From Desulfovermiculus sp041686195 (lineage in GTDB: Bacteria; Desulfobacterota; Desulfovibrionia; Desulfovibrionales; Desulfothermaceae): a DNA stretch of 54,559 bases. A model generated the notes under the pieces. It saw only the letters and a program-made list of their open reading frames with translations, ran no database searches and was not told the origin of the DNA. The stretch spans positions 1 to 54,559 of the forward strand of contig JAWLEI010000015.1 in assembly GCA_041686195.1 (NCBI GenBank), in the 5' to 3' direction. Position numbers and translations under genes: made by a program. This document shows positions 43,056 through 50,980 of the stretch, in pieces; positions within the stretch are counted from its first letter, which is position 1; each line of letters begins with the position of its first letter.

Positions 43056-44438
43056 ATGGACAAAGAAAAGACATTGAACCAAATCCTGCAGGAATACAAA
43101 CAAACCCACCCGCGCTCTCAAGATCTCTTCGAGCAGGCTTGCAGGTATCAAATAGATGGCGGAAGTCACAATTTGCGGCTTTTCTCTCCTTTTCCCTTTT
43201 ACGACCAAACCAGCAAGGGGTCGAAAGTCATTGATGTTGACGGTTTCACATACATAGACTTCTGGCAGGGCCATTTTGCGAACATTCTGGGCCATAACCC
43301 CTCGTGTGTTCTTGATTCCCTCCAGGAGATGTTTTCCCACGGGCAGGGGTTAATAGCCGGATTTCCGGGAACCTTGCAGCAGACACTGGCCAAACTCATC
43401 CTGGACCGAACCGGCCAGGAAAAGATCAGATTCACCACCAGCGGAGCCCTGGCCACTATGTACGCGGTCATGCTGGCCCGAACCTTTACCGGAAAAGAAC
43501 TGGTCATAAAGGCCGGCGGCGGATGGCACGGTTCCCAGCCCTACCTCTTAAAAGGGGTTTCCACGTATGATCATGGCCTTCACAGCCTGGAATCTGCTGG
43601 ACTTCATCCTGAAACCGATTCCCGGATCGTAATGACCCGTTTCAATGATCTCGTCCAGCTCAGAGAGACCTTCCGGGAATATGGAACAAAGACGGCCTGT
43701 CTGATTGTTGAGCCCTTTATCGGGGCCGGGGGCTTTTTGAGCGCCCGGGAAGAGTATCTTCAAGAAATCCGGGAACTTTGTGATGAGTACAATGCCCTGC
43801 TCATCATGGACGAGGTTATCTCCGGGTTTCGCTTTCATGCCGGGGCCCTCTCTACTCTGTATGGAATCACTCCCGATCTCACAGTGCTTGGCAAGAGCAT
43901 TGGAGGCGGCATGCCTGTCAGCGCCTTGGCCGGACGGGAAGATATCCTGGGACTTTGCAGCTCCAAAACTCCTTTTCACAAACGGGTAAAATTCGAGGGC
44001 GGCACTTTTTCCGCTCACCCATCCTGCATGCAGGCCGGGATCACTTTCATCCGCTATTTAATCGATAATGAAAACGACATCTATCCCCGAATTGGCCAAC
44101 TGGGAGATATGGTCCGGCGCGGCCTGGAAGAAGTTTTCCGCAAGTATGGTTTTCATGTCCAAAGCACTGGCGACGGACTGCCGGGCAATGCAGGAAGTTC
44201 TTTGATCGGCCTCCATTTTCTCCGGGACAAGACCTCCCAAGTCAATTCACCTGAGGATGTTTTTAACCCGGAGAAATGCGATCAACAGCTCCGGGACCGG
44301 ATTTTCAAACTGGCCATGCTCCTGGAAGGGTATCACATCTTCCATGGTTACGGTGCTCTCTCTTCAGCCCATACTGAAGAAGAGGTCCAGGGTTCTCTGG
44401 AAGCAGCTGAAAGAATCGCCCGCAAATGGAGTCAATAG
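43056..44438 (+). CDS. Class III PLP aminotransferase, glutamate-1-semialdehyde-mutase-like
   Basis: 460 residues from ATG 43056 (AGGAAGG seven bases before). Fold type I, class III. Conserved blocks are VIDVDGFTYIDFWQGHFANI (about 59-78), AFTTSG-like IRFTTSGALATMYAVMLART, GGGWHGSQP, LIVEPFIGAGGF, LIMDEVISGFRF (PLP Asp) and LTVLGKSIGGGMPVSALAGR with the PLP lysine (about 285-300). It resembles HemL, but the N-terminal extension and neighbours argue for catabolism, for example deamination of a beta-, omega- or sulfonated amino acid. It is followed 108 bases later by the TRAP transporter genes, which likely import its substrate. Confidence 0.78.
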   Translation: MDKEKTLNQILQEYKQTHPRSQDLFEQACRYQIDGGSHNLRLFSPFPFYDQTSKGSKVIDVDGFTYIDFWQGHFANILGHNPSCVLDSLQEMFSHGQGLIAGFPGTLQQTLAKLILDRTGQEKIRFTTSGALATMYAVMLARTFTGKELVIKAGGGWHGSQPYLLKGVSTYDHGLHSLESAGLHPETDSRIVMTRFNDLVQLRETFREYGTKTACLIVEPFIGAGGFLSAREEYLQEIRELCDEYNALLIMDEVISGFRFHAGALSTLYGITPDLTVLGKSIGGGMPVSALAGREDILGLCSSKTPFHKRVKFEGGTFSAHPSCMQAGITFIRYLIDNENDIYPRIGQLGDMVRRGLEEVFRKYGFHVQSTGDGLPGNAGSSLIGLHFLRDKTSQVNSPEDVFNPEKCDQQLRDRIFKLAMLLEGYHIFHGYGALSSAHTEEEVQGSLEAAERIARKWSQ

Positions 44439-44546
44439 GAATATCCGTCCCAAAACCCTTATCATCTTCAACCCAAATAAGGAGGCGCTTTATTTTACAT
44501 TTTGCTTTTTGCTCTCCCTGATAACCTGTGACCCAAGGAGGAGTCT

Positions 44547-45566
44547 ATGTCTGATCTATGGAAACTTGTAGCCTTGTCTTTTGTTATAGTGGCCATGTCT
44601 CTTTCTGGGGCGACATCTTTTGCTGCTGATTATGAACACAAACTGCAAATGTCCCAGGTCATGCCGACCGACAGCGACCACCACGAGCGCTGCGAAGCCT
44701 TTGCTCAGGAAGTCAAGGAAAAAACCGACGGTCGGATTCAAATCGAGATTTATTCCGGCGGGGTCCTGGGCGACTGGGTGGATGTCCATGAGTATGTCAT
44801 GCGCGGAGATGTGGATATGGCCCTGCAGCCCCTGGCTCCAACCTATGACCCCCGCTTGAATATCGGATACTACATGCCCTATATGTTCACCACCACCGAA
44901 GAGGCCAAAGAGGCCTATCAGGTCGACGGCTGGGTGTACAATATGGTGGGCGAACTGCTCATGGAACAGGACATCAAAGGGTTGGCCCTGTACCCTGTGG
45001 GCTGGGCCGGGGTGAGCACGAAAAAAGAGCCGGATAACTGGAAAGAGATGAAGCCGAATAAAATGAAGATCCGGGTCATGCCCTTAAAGGCCTGCGCCTT
45101 GACCTGGGAGGCTCTGGGCTACATTCCTTCCACCATTCCCTACGACGAGACGTACAGTGCCATTGAACGGGGCGTAGCCGACGGCCAGAGCGGCGGCCCC
45201 CCTTTTCAGGCCTATCAAATGCGCGATGTCCAGAATGTCTGGATCCAATACAACGACTACCTTGAGCCCTGGTGGTTCTTTATGAACCTTGACCTGTGGA
45301 ACAGCCTGACCGAAGAAGATCAGCAGGTGCTCATTAATGCCGCCCAGAAGCAAGTCGAAGGCCGATGGGATTACTTCCTCAAAGAAGACGAACTCTATCG
45401 CCAGAAATTGCAAGATGCGGGCATGAAAGTCATTGTACCTTCCGAGGAACAACTCGAAAAATTTGCCCACAAGATCCGGACCGAGGTCTGGGTTGAGCTG
45501 GAAAGCCTCCTGGGAAAGGCCCTCGTAGACAGGTGCCGGGAAAACGTGGGCATGGAAGTCGAGTAA
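44547..45566 (+). CDS. TRAP transporter substrate-binding protein (DctP family)
   Basis: 339 residues with a signal peptide (LVALSFVIVAMSLSGATSFAA, seen as a hydrophobic run of about 20, cut near 28). The mature part fits DctP: QVMPTDSDHHERCEAFAQEV, IEIYSGGVLGDWVDVHEYVM, GLALYPVGWAGVSTKKEPDN and the conserved Arg in KMKIRVMPLKACALTWEALG, which binds the carboxylate (or other acid) of TRAP ligands. The region YDETYSAIERGVADGQSGGP is also typical. The ligand is likely an organic acid or amino acid. AAGGAGGAG precedes ATG. An intercistronic hairpin follows. Confidence 0.9.
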   Translation: MSDLWKLVALSFVIVAMSLSGATSFAADYEHKLQMSQVMPTDSDHHERCEAFAQEVKEKTDGRIQIEIYSGGVLGDWVDVHEYVMRGDVDMALQPLAPTYDPRLNIGYYMPYMFTTTEEAKEAYQVDGWVYNMVGELLMEQDIKGLALYPVGWAGVSTKKEPDNWKEMKPNKMKIRVMPLKACALTWEALGYIPSTIPYDETYSAIERGVADGQSGGPPFQAYQMRDVQNVWIQYNDYLEPWWFFMNLDLWNSLTEEDQQVLINAAQKQVEGRWDYFLKEDELYRQKLQDAGMKVIVPSEEQLEKFAHKIRTEVWVELESLLGKALVDRCRENVGMEVE

Positions 45567-45602
45567 TCAAGCGGGACATAAGAGTGCAATCCAAATTCTG
45601 AC

Positions 45603-45633
45603 GGCCGGTCGCATTTTGAGGTGCGAACCGGCC
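45603..45633 (+). promoter_or_regulatory. Intercistronic hairpin after the TRAP binding-protein gene
   Basis: GGCCGGT-CGCA (45603-45613) pairs with TGCG-a-ACCGGCC (45622-45633) around an eight-base loop. It lies between binding protein and small permease. Such hairpins often stabilise the upstream message or reduce read-through, giving more binding protein than membrane subunits. No T-run follows, so it is not a full terminator. Confidence 0.55.
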
Positions 45634-45646
45634 TTAAGGTGATGGA

Positions 45647-46177
45647 ATGAAAATAATTTTGCTATTTTTGTGGAAGATGCTCATTTTTCTACAAAAATTT
45701 ATCATGGTCGCCGGAGGATGCCTGGCCGGCATTTTGATTTTTGTTCAAGTCTTCCTGCGCTACGTATTGGGGTCGCCCTTGTTCGGCGTCGAGGAACTCA
45801 TCTTGTTTATCGCCGTCTGGCTCTATTTTATCGGCGCAGCCTACGGTGCGTATGAGAGATCACACATCAAGGCGGAACTCATCCTTCTTGGGTTCACATC
45901 CACCAGGTCCAAGGCCGTCATTCGCTCCATAAACGGTGTGATCACAGTCTTCCTGGCTGTAACCATGGTCAAATGGAGCTATCCCTACTTTATATGGGGG
46001 CTGACACGAGGCGCCACTTCCCAGGCCCTGCTTTTGCCCATGGTTCTCTGCCAGAGCGCTATCTTCTTCGGATCTATCCTCATGTCCATTTACTTCACAA
46101 CCGAACTTTTAGACAACTTGCTGCTCAGCTTGGGAAAAAAACAGATCTTTGCTCCCTTATCGGAAAAGGACATTTGA
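45647..46177 (+). CDS. TRAP transporter small permease (DctQ family)
   Basis: 176 residues with four hydrophobic helices. The signature of the family is seen in the first half: FVQVFLRYVLGSPLFGVEEL followed by WLYFIGAAYGAYERSHIKAEL (about 26-82), with the conserved Arg-Tyr and the Glu of EEL. It pairs with the large subunit, whose start codon follows three bases after this stop. A moderate AAGGTGATGG lies before ATG. Confidence 0.9.
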   Translation: MKIILLFLWKMLIFLQKFIMVAGGCLAGILIFVQVFLRYVLGSPLFGVEELILFIAVWLYFIGAAYGAYERSHIKAELILLGFTSTRSKAVIRSINGVITVFLAVTMVKWSYPYFIWGLTRGATSQALLLPMVLCQSAIFFGSILMSIYFTTELLDNLLLSLGKKQIFAPLSEKDI

Positions 46178-46180
46178 TTT

Positions 46181-47509
46181 ATGACTGTTGCCGCCAGCTT
46201 ATTCATTTTGATTCTCTTGTTGGTCATCGGCGTTCCGGTCCCCTTCTGTTTTATGGCCGCTGTTTTATTCATGATGGAGGTCACAGGCAGCTTCAGTCCG
46301 GTTTTTTTGATGTCCACCGGGTTCAATCAGATCAACTCCCTGGCAGTGCTCTGTATTTTATTTTTCATCCTCATGGGCGGGATCATGAGTTCCACCGGCA
46401 TAGCGGGCAGGCTGGTGGCCATTTCGGATACTCTCCTGGGGAGGACAAAAAGCGGTCTGGGAACAGTTTCGGTGGTCAGCAGCGCCATCTTCGGATCCAT
46501 TGCCGGGACAAGCACCGCAGCTGTGGCAGCTATCGGCAGCATAATGATACCCAGGATGGTGCAGCAGGGCTATCCTCGCGGTCAGGCCACAGCTCTGATT
46601 TCTTCGGCCTCAGTGATCGGCCAGCTTATCCCGCCCAGTGTACCTATGATTCTCTATGCCTGGGTCACCTGGCAGTCTGTAGCCGCCTGTTTCCTGTCCA
46701 CGGTAGTCCCCGGATTACTGATGGTCCTGCTCTACAGCCTTATGAACTGGATTATGATCCGCAAGCTTCCGATCAAAACCATGCCCCCGACCAGTTTGAA
46801 CAAACAGGTGAAGGCCTTCGGAACTTCGGTTTATAAGGGCTTCTGGGCCCTGCTTCTACCGATCATTGTCCTGGGCGGCATTTACGGCGGGGTGTTCACT
46901 CCAACCGAGGCAGCCGGGGTTGCTTCGGTTTACTGCCTGTTTATTGGCTATGTTATTTACAAGAACCTGACCCTAAAAATGTATATGAATTCTTTGATCA
47001 GCTCGGTTACGACCACCGGGGTCATCGTCCTGATGGTCTTTTTCGTCATGATGCTCAGCAAGCTTTATGTCATGCAAAATGTTCCCCAAAATTTAGTGAA
47101 CAGTTTACTGGGATTAACCGATAATATTTACTTGATCATGATTCTGGTCAATCTTTTCCTCTTGCTGCTGGGCATGCTCATGGATGATTTCAGCGGAACT
47201 ATTCTGGCCGCAGCTTTGCTCTTTCCGGCCATGACCGAAATCGGAATTCATCCCATTCATTTTGCCGCCATTTTAGGCACCAATCTCGGATTGGGCAACA
47301 TCACACCGCCAACGGCCCCTATCCTTTACCTTGCGGCCCGAATCGGCAACTGCCCCCTCGACCAGATGATCAAACCGCAACTCTTTTTTATCTGTTCCTG
47401 CTCCTTGCCGGTGATGCTGGTGACCACCTTTTTCCCTCCCCTTTCCCTGACTTTGCCTCAATTGCTTATGCCCGAAGTTGTCCCGCATGTCCCACTCTTT
47501 ATAGGTTGA
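46181..47509 (+). CDS. TRAP transporter large permease (DctM family)
   Basis: 442 residues with about 12 helices. Typical blocks are LIGVPVPFCF-like VIGVPVPFCFMAAVLF, FFILMGGIMSSTGIAGRLVA, FGSIAGTSTAAVAAIGSIMI, IPPSVPMILYAW, GGVFTPTEAAGVASVYCLFI and NLGLGNITPPTAPILYLAAR, all diagnostic of DctM. It is sodium-coupled and carries the substrate across the inner membrane after release from the binding protein. It is the last gene of the cluster. After it a GC-rich imperfect hairpin (near 47545-47560) and a convergent GYD gene follow. Confidence 0.92.
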   Translation: MTVAASLFILILLLVIGVPVPFCFMAAVLFMMEVTGSFSPVFLMSTGFNQINSLAVLCILFFILMGGIMSSTGIAGRLVAISDTLLGRTKSGLGTVSVVSSAIFGSIAGTSTAAVAAIGSIMIPRMVQQGYPRGQATALISSASVIGQLIPPSVPMILYAWVTWQSVAACFLSTVVPGLLMVLLYSLMNWIMIRKLPIKTMPPTSLNKQVKAFGTSVYKGFWALLLPIIVLGGIYGGVFTPTEAAGVASVYCLFIGYVIYKNLTLKMYMNSLISSVTTTGVIVLMVFFVMMLSKLYVMQNVPQNLVNSLLGLTDNIYLIMILVNLFLLLLGMLMDDFSGTILAAALLFPAMTEIGIHPIHFAAILGTNLGLGNITPPTAPILYLAARIGNCPLDQMIKPQLFFICSCSLPVMLVTTFFPPLSLTLPQLLMPEVVPHVPLFIG

Positions 47510-47621
47510 AAGTAAATTCACGCTCGCGGACGCAGTGCGCCGTGCTTATGGCGCGGTTCCGCAGGGGAGCCGAATGTAAAGAATACTTTGCTCCCCTGGG
47601 GAATCGGAAGAAAATGATGCC

Positions 47622-47933
47622 TTACTCTCCCTCTTCCGGCAGATCGCGGATCAATTCTTTAAACTTCGCCCATTCCGTGGCGTTCCAGACTTCTGTATGC
47701 GCATGGCCGAAGGAGCGGACAATGGTCGACACCTTAAAGGCGGTTTGGGTATTAGGGGCCCGAAAGATGTCCAGATAATCATAGGGTCCCAACACAGCCA
47801 GGTTGTGGACCCACTCCACCTCAGAACATTCTGATCGAATACGTTCCATAACTCGTTTTTCAATCGTTTCCAGTGACTTTGGCGAGTAAATGGACCGAGA
47901 TGACAAACTGGTAAGCATTACAAAGGTTTCCAC
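47622..47933 (-). CDS. GYD-domain protein
   Basis: 103 residues if GTG 47933 is used; a TTG at 47939 is in frame but only two bases from the G tract. A short ferredoxin-like (dimeric alpha/beta barrel) protein: FVMLTSLSSRS start, WVHNLAVLGPYDYLDIFRAP (about 42-61, with the GPYDYLDI core) and FKVSTIVRSFGHAHTEVWNA. GYD proteins have no established activity; some bind small ligands or metals. The gene stands alone, converging on the TRAP cluster, and is preceded by nine G in the position of the Shine-Dalgarno sequence. Confidence 0.82.
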   Translation of the reverse strand: METFVMLTSLSSRSIYSPKSLETIEKRVMERIRSECSEVEWVHNLAVLGPYDYLDIFRAPNTQTAFKVSTIVRSFGHAHTEVWNATEWAKFKELIRDLPEEGE

Positions 47934-47940
47934 ATTCAAT

Positions 47941-47949
47941 CCCCCCCCC
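47941..47949 (-). promoter_or_regulatory. G9 homopolymer acting as ribosome binding site
   Basis: On the minus strand AAAGGGGGGGGGATTGAATG precedes the GYD start: seven bases separate the G run from the GTG. Any GGAG-like site must come from this run. Homopolymers of this length slip at replication, so spacing could vary between cells. Confidence 0.5.
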
Positions 47950-48071
47950 TTTCATAATGTCGGGTTTTCGGTTATTATCCTATAGTGAAAATATAGCATA
48001 TACAGCCTACACTTCAATGCCCGCATATCGCAAGGCGATCAAAAATCTTTCACGTTGATCAGGAGGGGAGC

Positions 48072-48893
48072 ATGAGCACCCGAACAGTGCATCCCATGTA
48101 TCCGGAAGATTTCTCAAAGTATCGTTCGAGCCATAAAGAGAAAACCTATACTCTGGTGGATGTGCGCCAGCCTGAAGAGTATACCCGGGAGCACATCCCC
48201 GGGGCCTTAAATCTCCCTCTGCCGGAATTCGAGCAGAATATTTCCCAGCTAGATCCCAGGCAAGATCTCATTTTCTACTGCCGCAGCGGCAGCCGTGCCC
48301 AAATGGCTGCTGAGCTTGCTGCTGACTCTCTGCAGGCCACTGCAGCCGGGATCTACAACCTGCAAGGCGGGATCTCCGCCTGGACCGGTATGGCCTTGCC
48401 GGAATACCCCCGGGTGGAGGCCTTTGACCCTCAGGCCTCGATCCATGAACTTCTCCTGCGGGCCATGGATCTGGAGAAAGGAGCGTTTCGCTTTTACCAG
48501 GAGGTGGCTGCAAGGTGGCCAGGAGCGGAGTTGGAGGGTATTCGGGAGATGGAACGGGCCCATGCCCGGAGTGTGTACAACCTGCTTCATAAACAGGACG
48601 GCCCGGAGCAGACCTTTGACTCCTTGTTTGACAGCCTGCCGGGCGAGACCTTGGAAGGCGGGCGTTCCCTGGCTGAAGTGCTGGACAGATTACAGGCCTA
48701 TGACCAAGGCGAATGCCTGGCCTTAGCCGAGGTGGCTTTGGAGATTGAAAGTCAAGCCTTTGATCTTTACCGCCATCTCGCTCATACCGTGAGTGAGCCG
48801 GAAAAAAGCAAAGAGCTCTTAATCTTGGCTGAACAGGAGAAAGGCCATATGCGGATCGTGGCCAAGAAAATTCCGGAGTGTGTGCCTGGATAG
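48072..48893 (+). CDS. Rhodanese fused to ferritin-like (rubrerythrin-type) domain
   Basis: 273 residues. The N-terminal rhodanese domain (about 10-112) has LVDVRQPEEYTREHIPGALN and the active-site loop YCRSGSRAQMAAE, whose Cys carries persulfide. The C-terminal part (about 125-270) is a four-helix ferritin-like bundle with two E-x-x-H di-iron motifs: EMERAHAR and EQEKGHMR, plus the earlier Glu in LEKGAFRFYQEV. It lacks a rubredoxin domain. The fusion couples sulfur transfer to a possible peroxide- or sulfide-linked di-iron site. AGGAGGGGAG precedes ATG. A 16-bp terminator follows. Confidence 0.85.
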   Translation: MSTRTVHPMYPEDFSKYRSSHKEKTYTLVDVRQPEEYTREHIPGALNLPLPEFEQNISQLDPRQDLIFYCRSGSRAQMAAELAADSLQATAAGIYNLQGGISAWTGMALPEYPRVEAFDPQASIHELLLRAMDLEKGAFRFYQEVAARWPGAELEGIREMERAHARSVYNLLHKQDGPEQTFDSLFDSLPGETLEGGRSLAEVLDRLQAYDQGECLALAEVALEIESQAFDLYRHLAHTVSEPEKSKELLILAEQEKGHMRIVAKKIPECVPG

Positions 48894-48925
48894 GTGCGAA
48901 TATAACAACTCCTTTTGCACTCGCT

Positions 48926-48967
48926 AGATGTCAGCTTTGCCTCCGGCAAAGCTGACATCTTTTTTTT
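48926..48967 (+). terminator. Rho-independent terminator after the rhodanese/ferritin gene
   Basis: AGATGTCAGCTTTGCC pairs perfectly over 16 bp with GGCAAAGCTGACATCT around loop TCC, followed by a run of T (48960-48967). The same hairpin core is the head of the dispersed repeat unit, so the repeat works here as a terminator. Confidence 0.85.
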
Positions 48968-49010
48968 GTCCCAAAGTGGGCAAAAGAAGAAATATTTGCC
49001 AGGTTGATTT
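48931..49010 (+). repeat. Intergenic repeat, copy 6
   Basis: The hairpin TCAGCTTTGCC-TCC-GGCAAAGCTGA followed by TTTGTCCCAAAGTGGGCAAA and ATATTTGCCAGGTTGATTTA aligns with copy 5 (38072-38148) and the inverse of 481-558. The tail contains a second small hairpin, CCCAAAGTGGG (or CCCACTTTGGG inverted). Confidence 0.8.
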
Positions 49011-49021
49011 AGGGAGAAACT

Positions 49022-49125
49022 GTCTCATGTCATTTCCTTCGCAGACTCAGGACAGGCTCTGGGTGAGTCTGCGAGGGCATGTCATCCTGAGTGAGTCTGC
49101 GAGCGAAGGATCTCTACACTGCACA
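49022..49125. repeat. Inverted repeat with TGTCATCCTGAG motif
   Basis: CCTTCGCAGACTCAGGACA (49036 on) has its inverse further right in TGTCATCCTGAGTGAGTCTG and CGAGCGAAGG (49080-49112). TGAGTCTGCGAG occurs twice in direct orientation (near 49062 and 49092). GTCATCCTGAG...GCGAAGGATCT is a motif I recall as dispersed in many unrelated bacterial genomes. It lies in the 323-base gap before the DMT carrier; nothing else is recognised in that gap. Confidence 0.6.
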
Positions 49126-49216
49126 GATTGAGTTATAATTTCATAATTTACCGCAAATAAGCGTAAGGTGACTTTTTACAGTGATGTCAGGAATCCTTTG
49201 ACATCCCCGGGTTTTC

Positions 49217-50095
49217 ATGATGATTATCCGGTGCATGGGATACCTCCTGACCAGCATTCTTTGCTCGGCCTGCATCACCCTGGGATTCAGGGCCATGACT
49301 TTGTGGCGAATGAAGCTGGTCTGGGCAGTGCCGGCCAACTATCTGGCCTGCGTCCTCCTGGGCCTGGGGATGGCCCACACCCCAGGTCCGGGCAGTATTG
49401 CGGGCGCTCCCTGGATAGGCCTGGCCCTGCTGCAGGGAGTCCTGCTGGCCGGAAACTTTTATCTGCTGGCCTTTACAGCCCAAAAGGTGGGAGTCTCTGT
49501 AGCCGCACTTTCCAGCCGCCTGGCCGTAGCCCTTCCAGTGGTTATGGGCTTTATTGTCTTTGGTGACAGCATCGACCCAGCCAAGGGCATCGGTCTTTTG
49601 GCCTCGCTTCTGGCCCTCTATCTGGCCTCCACCCCGCAAAAAGGCGCTCTCCCCGGTCGCTCCCGCACCATAGACCTGGGCATTCCCGCCCTGACTTTTT
49701 TCGGCTTTGGCCTGCACTTCTGCGTGCTCAAAATCGCCCAGCACTTTTACCTGTCCGCACCTGAACACCACACCTACGTTATGGCCTCTTTCTTCTTCGC
49801 CTTTCTCACCAGCATCGTCATCCTCTGGCACCGCCAGCAGGGCCTGTTCGACTCTCTGCGGAGCATCCTGGCCGGGCTGGTACTGGGCTGCCTGAACTAC
49901 ACAGCTCTGTTTACCCTGACCCGGGTTTTAAGCTTTCAGGCCTGGGAGAGCTCGGTGGTCTTTCCCACTTACAGCGTGGGTGTGGTCATGGTCAGCTCCC
50001 TGGCCGCCTACCTGATCTTTGGGGAGTTTTTCTCCCACCGCAGGCTGAGTGGTATAGGCATCGGCTTGGCAGCTGTTGTCCTGCTGAACATATAA
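49217..50095 (+). CDS. EamA/DMT-family transporter
   Basis: 292 residues with ten hydrophobic helices in two homologous halves. Typical points are YLLAFTAQKVGVSVAALSSRLAVALP (about 92-117, in parts: QKVGVSVAALSSRLA) in the first half and ESSVVFPTYSVGVVMVSSLAA followed by FGEFFSHRRLSGIGIGLAAV in the second. The Gly-Glu-x-x-S/T-x-x-x-x-x-G end motif is a hallmark. The substrate is unknown. Two early ATGs (49217, 49220) lack a clear ribosome site; ATG 49235 is an alternative. The stop overlaps a 31-base palindrome. Confidence 0.82.
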   Translation: MMIIRCMGYLLTSILCSACITLGFRAMTLWRMKLVWAVPANYLACVLLGLGMAHTPGPGSIAGAPWIGLALLQGVLLAGNFYLLAFTAQKVGVSVAALSSRLAVALPVVMGFIVFGDSIDPAKGIGLLASLLALYLASTPQKGALPGRSRTIDLGIPALTFFGFGLHFCVLKIAQHFYLSAPEHHTYVMASFFFAFLTSIVILWHRQQGLFDSLRSILAGLVLGCLNYTALFTLTRVLSFQAWESSVVFPTYSVGVVMVSSLAAYLIFGEFFSHRRLSGIGIGLAAVVLLNI

Positions 50096-50150
50096 TATTT
50101 TTTGCCTCTGAGGCAAAAAATATTTCAGATTTGCCGAAGGCAAAGCTGAA
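50094..50150 (+). terminator. Double hairpin after the DMT gene (repeat copy 7)
   Basis: AATATTTTTTGCCTC and its reverse complement flank a single T (50094-50124). Then TTCAGATTTGCC-GAA-GGCAAAGCTGAA (50124-50150, one mismatch) repeats the dispersed hairpin. The first hairpin begins inside the stop codon TAA and probably terminates transcription. Confidence 0.65.
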
Positions 50151-50281
50151 CCTTGACAAACCGGCATGAGCATGAAATAAAAGACAGTTGTTGCATAGTA
50201 ATGCAAACCATTCAGCTCATGTCGGTCTATTTGAATTCATTGGCAATATCTACCTCCCCCAACAAACAGGAAAGCTTACAT

Positions 50282-50818
50282 ATGAATAAAGATTTCAAAT
50301 CGATACTCTTTGCAACCAATTTGTCCGAACACTGTGCGCAAGCCTTTAATGTTGTACTTTCCCTGGCCTCTCACTATGGATCGCAGGTCTATATTTTGTA
50401 TGTCAATGAAAGAACAGGTGATTACCCTAAAAGCTTCTTAAAGGGGTATTTAGGGGAAGAAAAATGGCAGGAACTCCAGCAGAAACACGAAGACTCGGCC
50501 CGCGCTGTTTTAATTGGAAAGAGATCAGCCAGTGAGCACCTTCAAGAGTCTTTAAAAGAATATTGCCTGGATCTCGGGCGGGAACATTTTGAAAGCAACT
50601 TTACCACGCCCAAGATTTTGATTCGGGAGGGAGACGTTATCCAAGAAATCCTCGACCAGGCTAAGGAAAATGACTGCGACCTGATCGTTATGGCCGGCAA
50701 TGAAAGTTATTTTACTGACAATGCCCGAATAGGCACGACCATCAAGACCGTTATGAGAAAAGCCCACATTCCCGTACTTGTCGTACCTCCAGCCCTGGAT
50801 ACAAAAAGCTCGTCCTGA
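50282..50818 (+). CDS. Universal stress protein (UspA family)
   Basis: 178 residues from ATG 50282, which has AGGAAAG ten bases before. One USP fold: KSILFATNLSEHCAQAFNVVLSLA at the start, YILYVNE strand, then a 45-residue insertion of charged helix, and the end DLIVMAGNESYFTDNARIGTTIKTVMRKAHIPVLVVPP. The ATP-binding G-x2-G-x9-G-S/T motif is replaced by AGNESYFTDNARIGTT, so nucleotide binding may differ. It stands alone with its own terminator. Confidence 0.88.
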   Translation: MNKDFKSILFATNLSEHCAQAFNVVLSLASHYGSQVYILYVNERTGDYPKSFLKGYLGEEKWQELQQKHEDSARAVLIGKRSASEHLQESLKEYCLDLGREHFESNFTTPKILIREGDVIQEILDQAKENDCDLIVMAGNESYFTDNARIGTTIKTVMRKAHIPVLVVPPALDTKSSS

Positions 50819-50846
50819 ACTCAAAACAAGAAGATCCATACCACAC

Positions 50847-50882
50847 GAGCCGGTGCCCTGTATCACCGGCTCTTCATTATTT
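50847..50882 (+). terminator. Terminator after the universal stress gene
   Basis: GAGCCGGTG (50847-50855) pairs with CACCGGCTC (50864-50872) around an eight-base loop, followed by TTCATTATTTC. A nine-bp GC-rich stem with a T-rich tail. Confidence 0.7.
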
Positions 50883-50980
50883 CACTCCTGCCGGGACTTG
50901 AAATGATGCATTCAAGTCTTGCAGCGCAGTCCCTCTGATGAACGGGCATCCCCCTAGTAGCGTGTTTCAATAATAATGTC

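Noticed and set aside
43056..44438. Call as HemL (haem synthesis)
   Set aside because: The PLP motif is similar, but the position between two transporters, the N-terminal extension and the divergent blocks argue against haem synthesis.
47510..47621. Strong terminator after the TRAP operon
   Set aside because: A GCGCC/GGCGC stem near 47545 exists, but there is no T-run and the stem is short, so I only mention it with the large permease gene.
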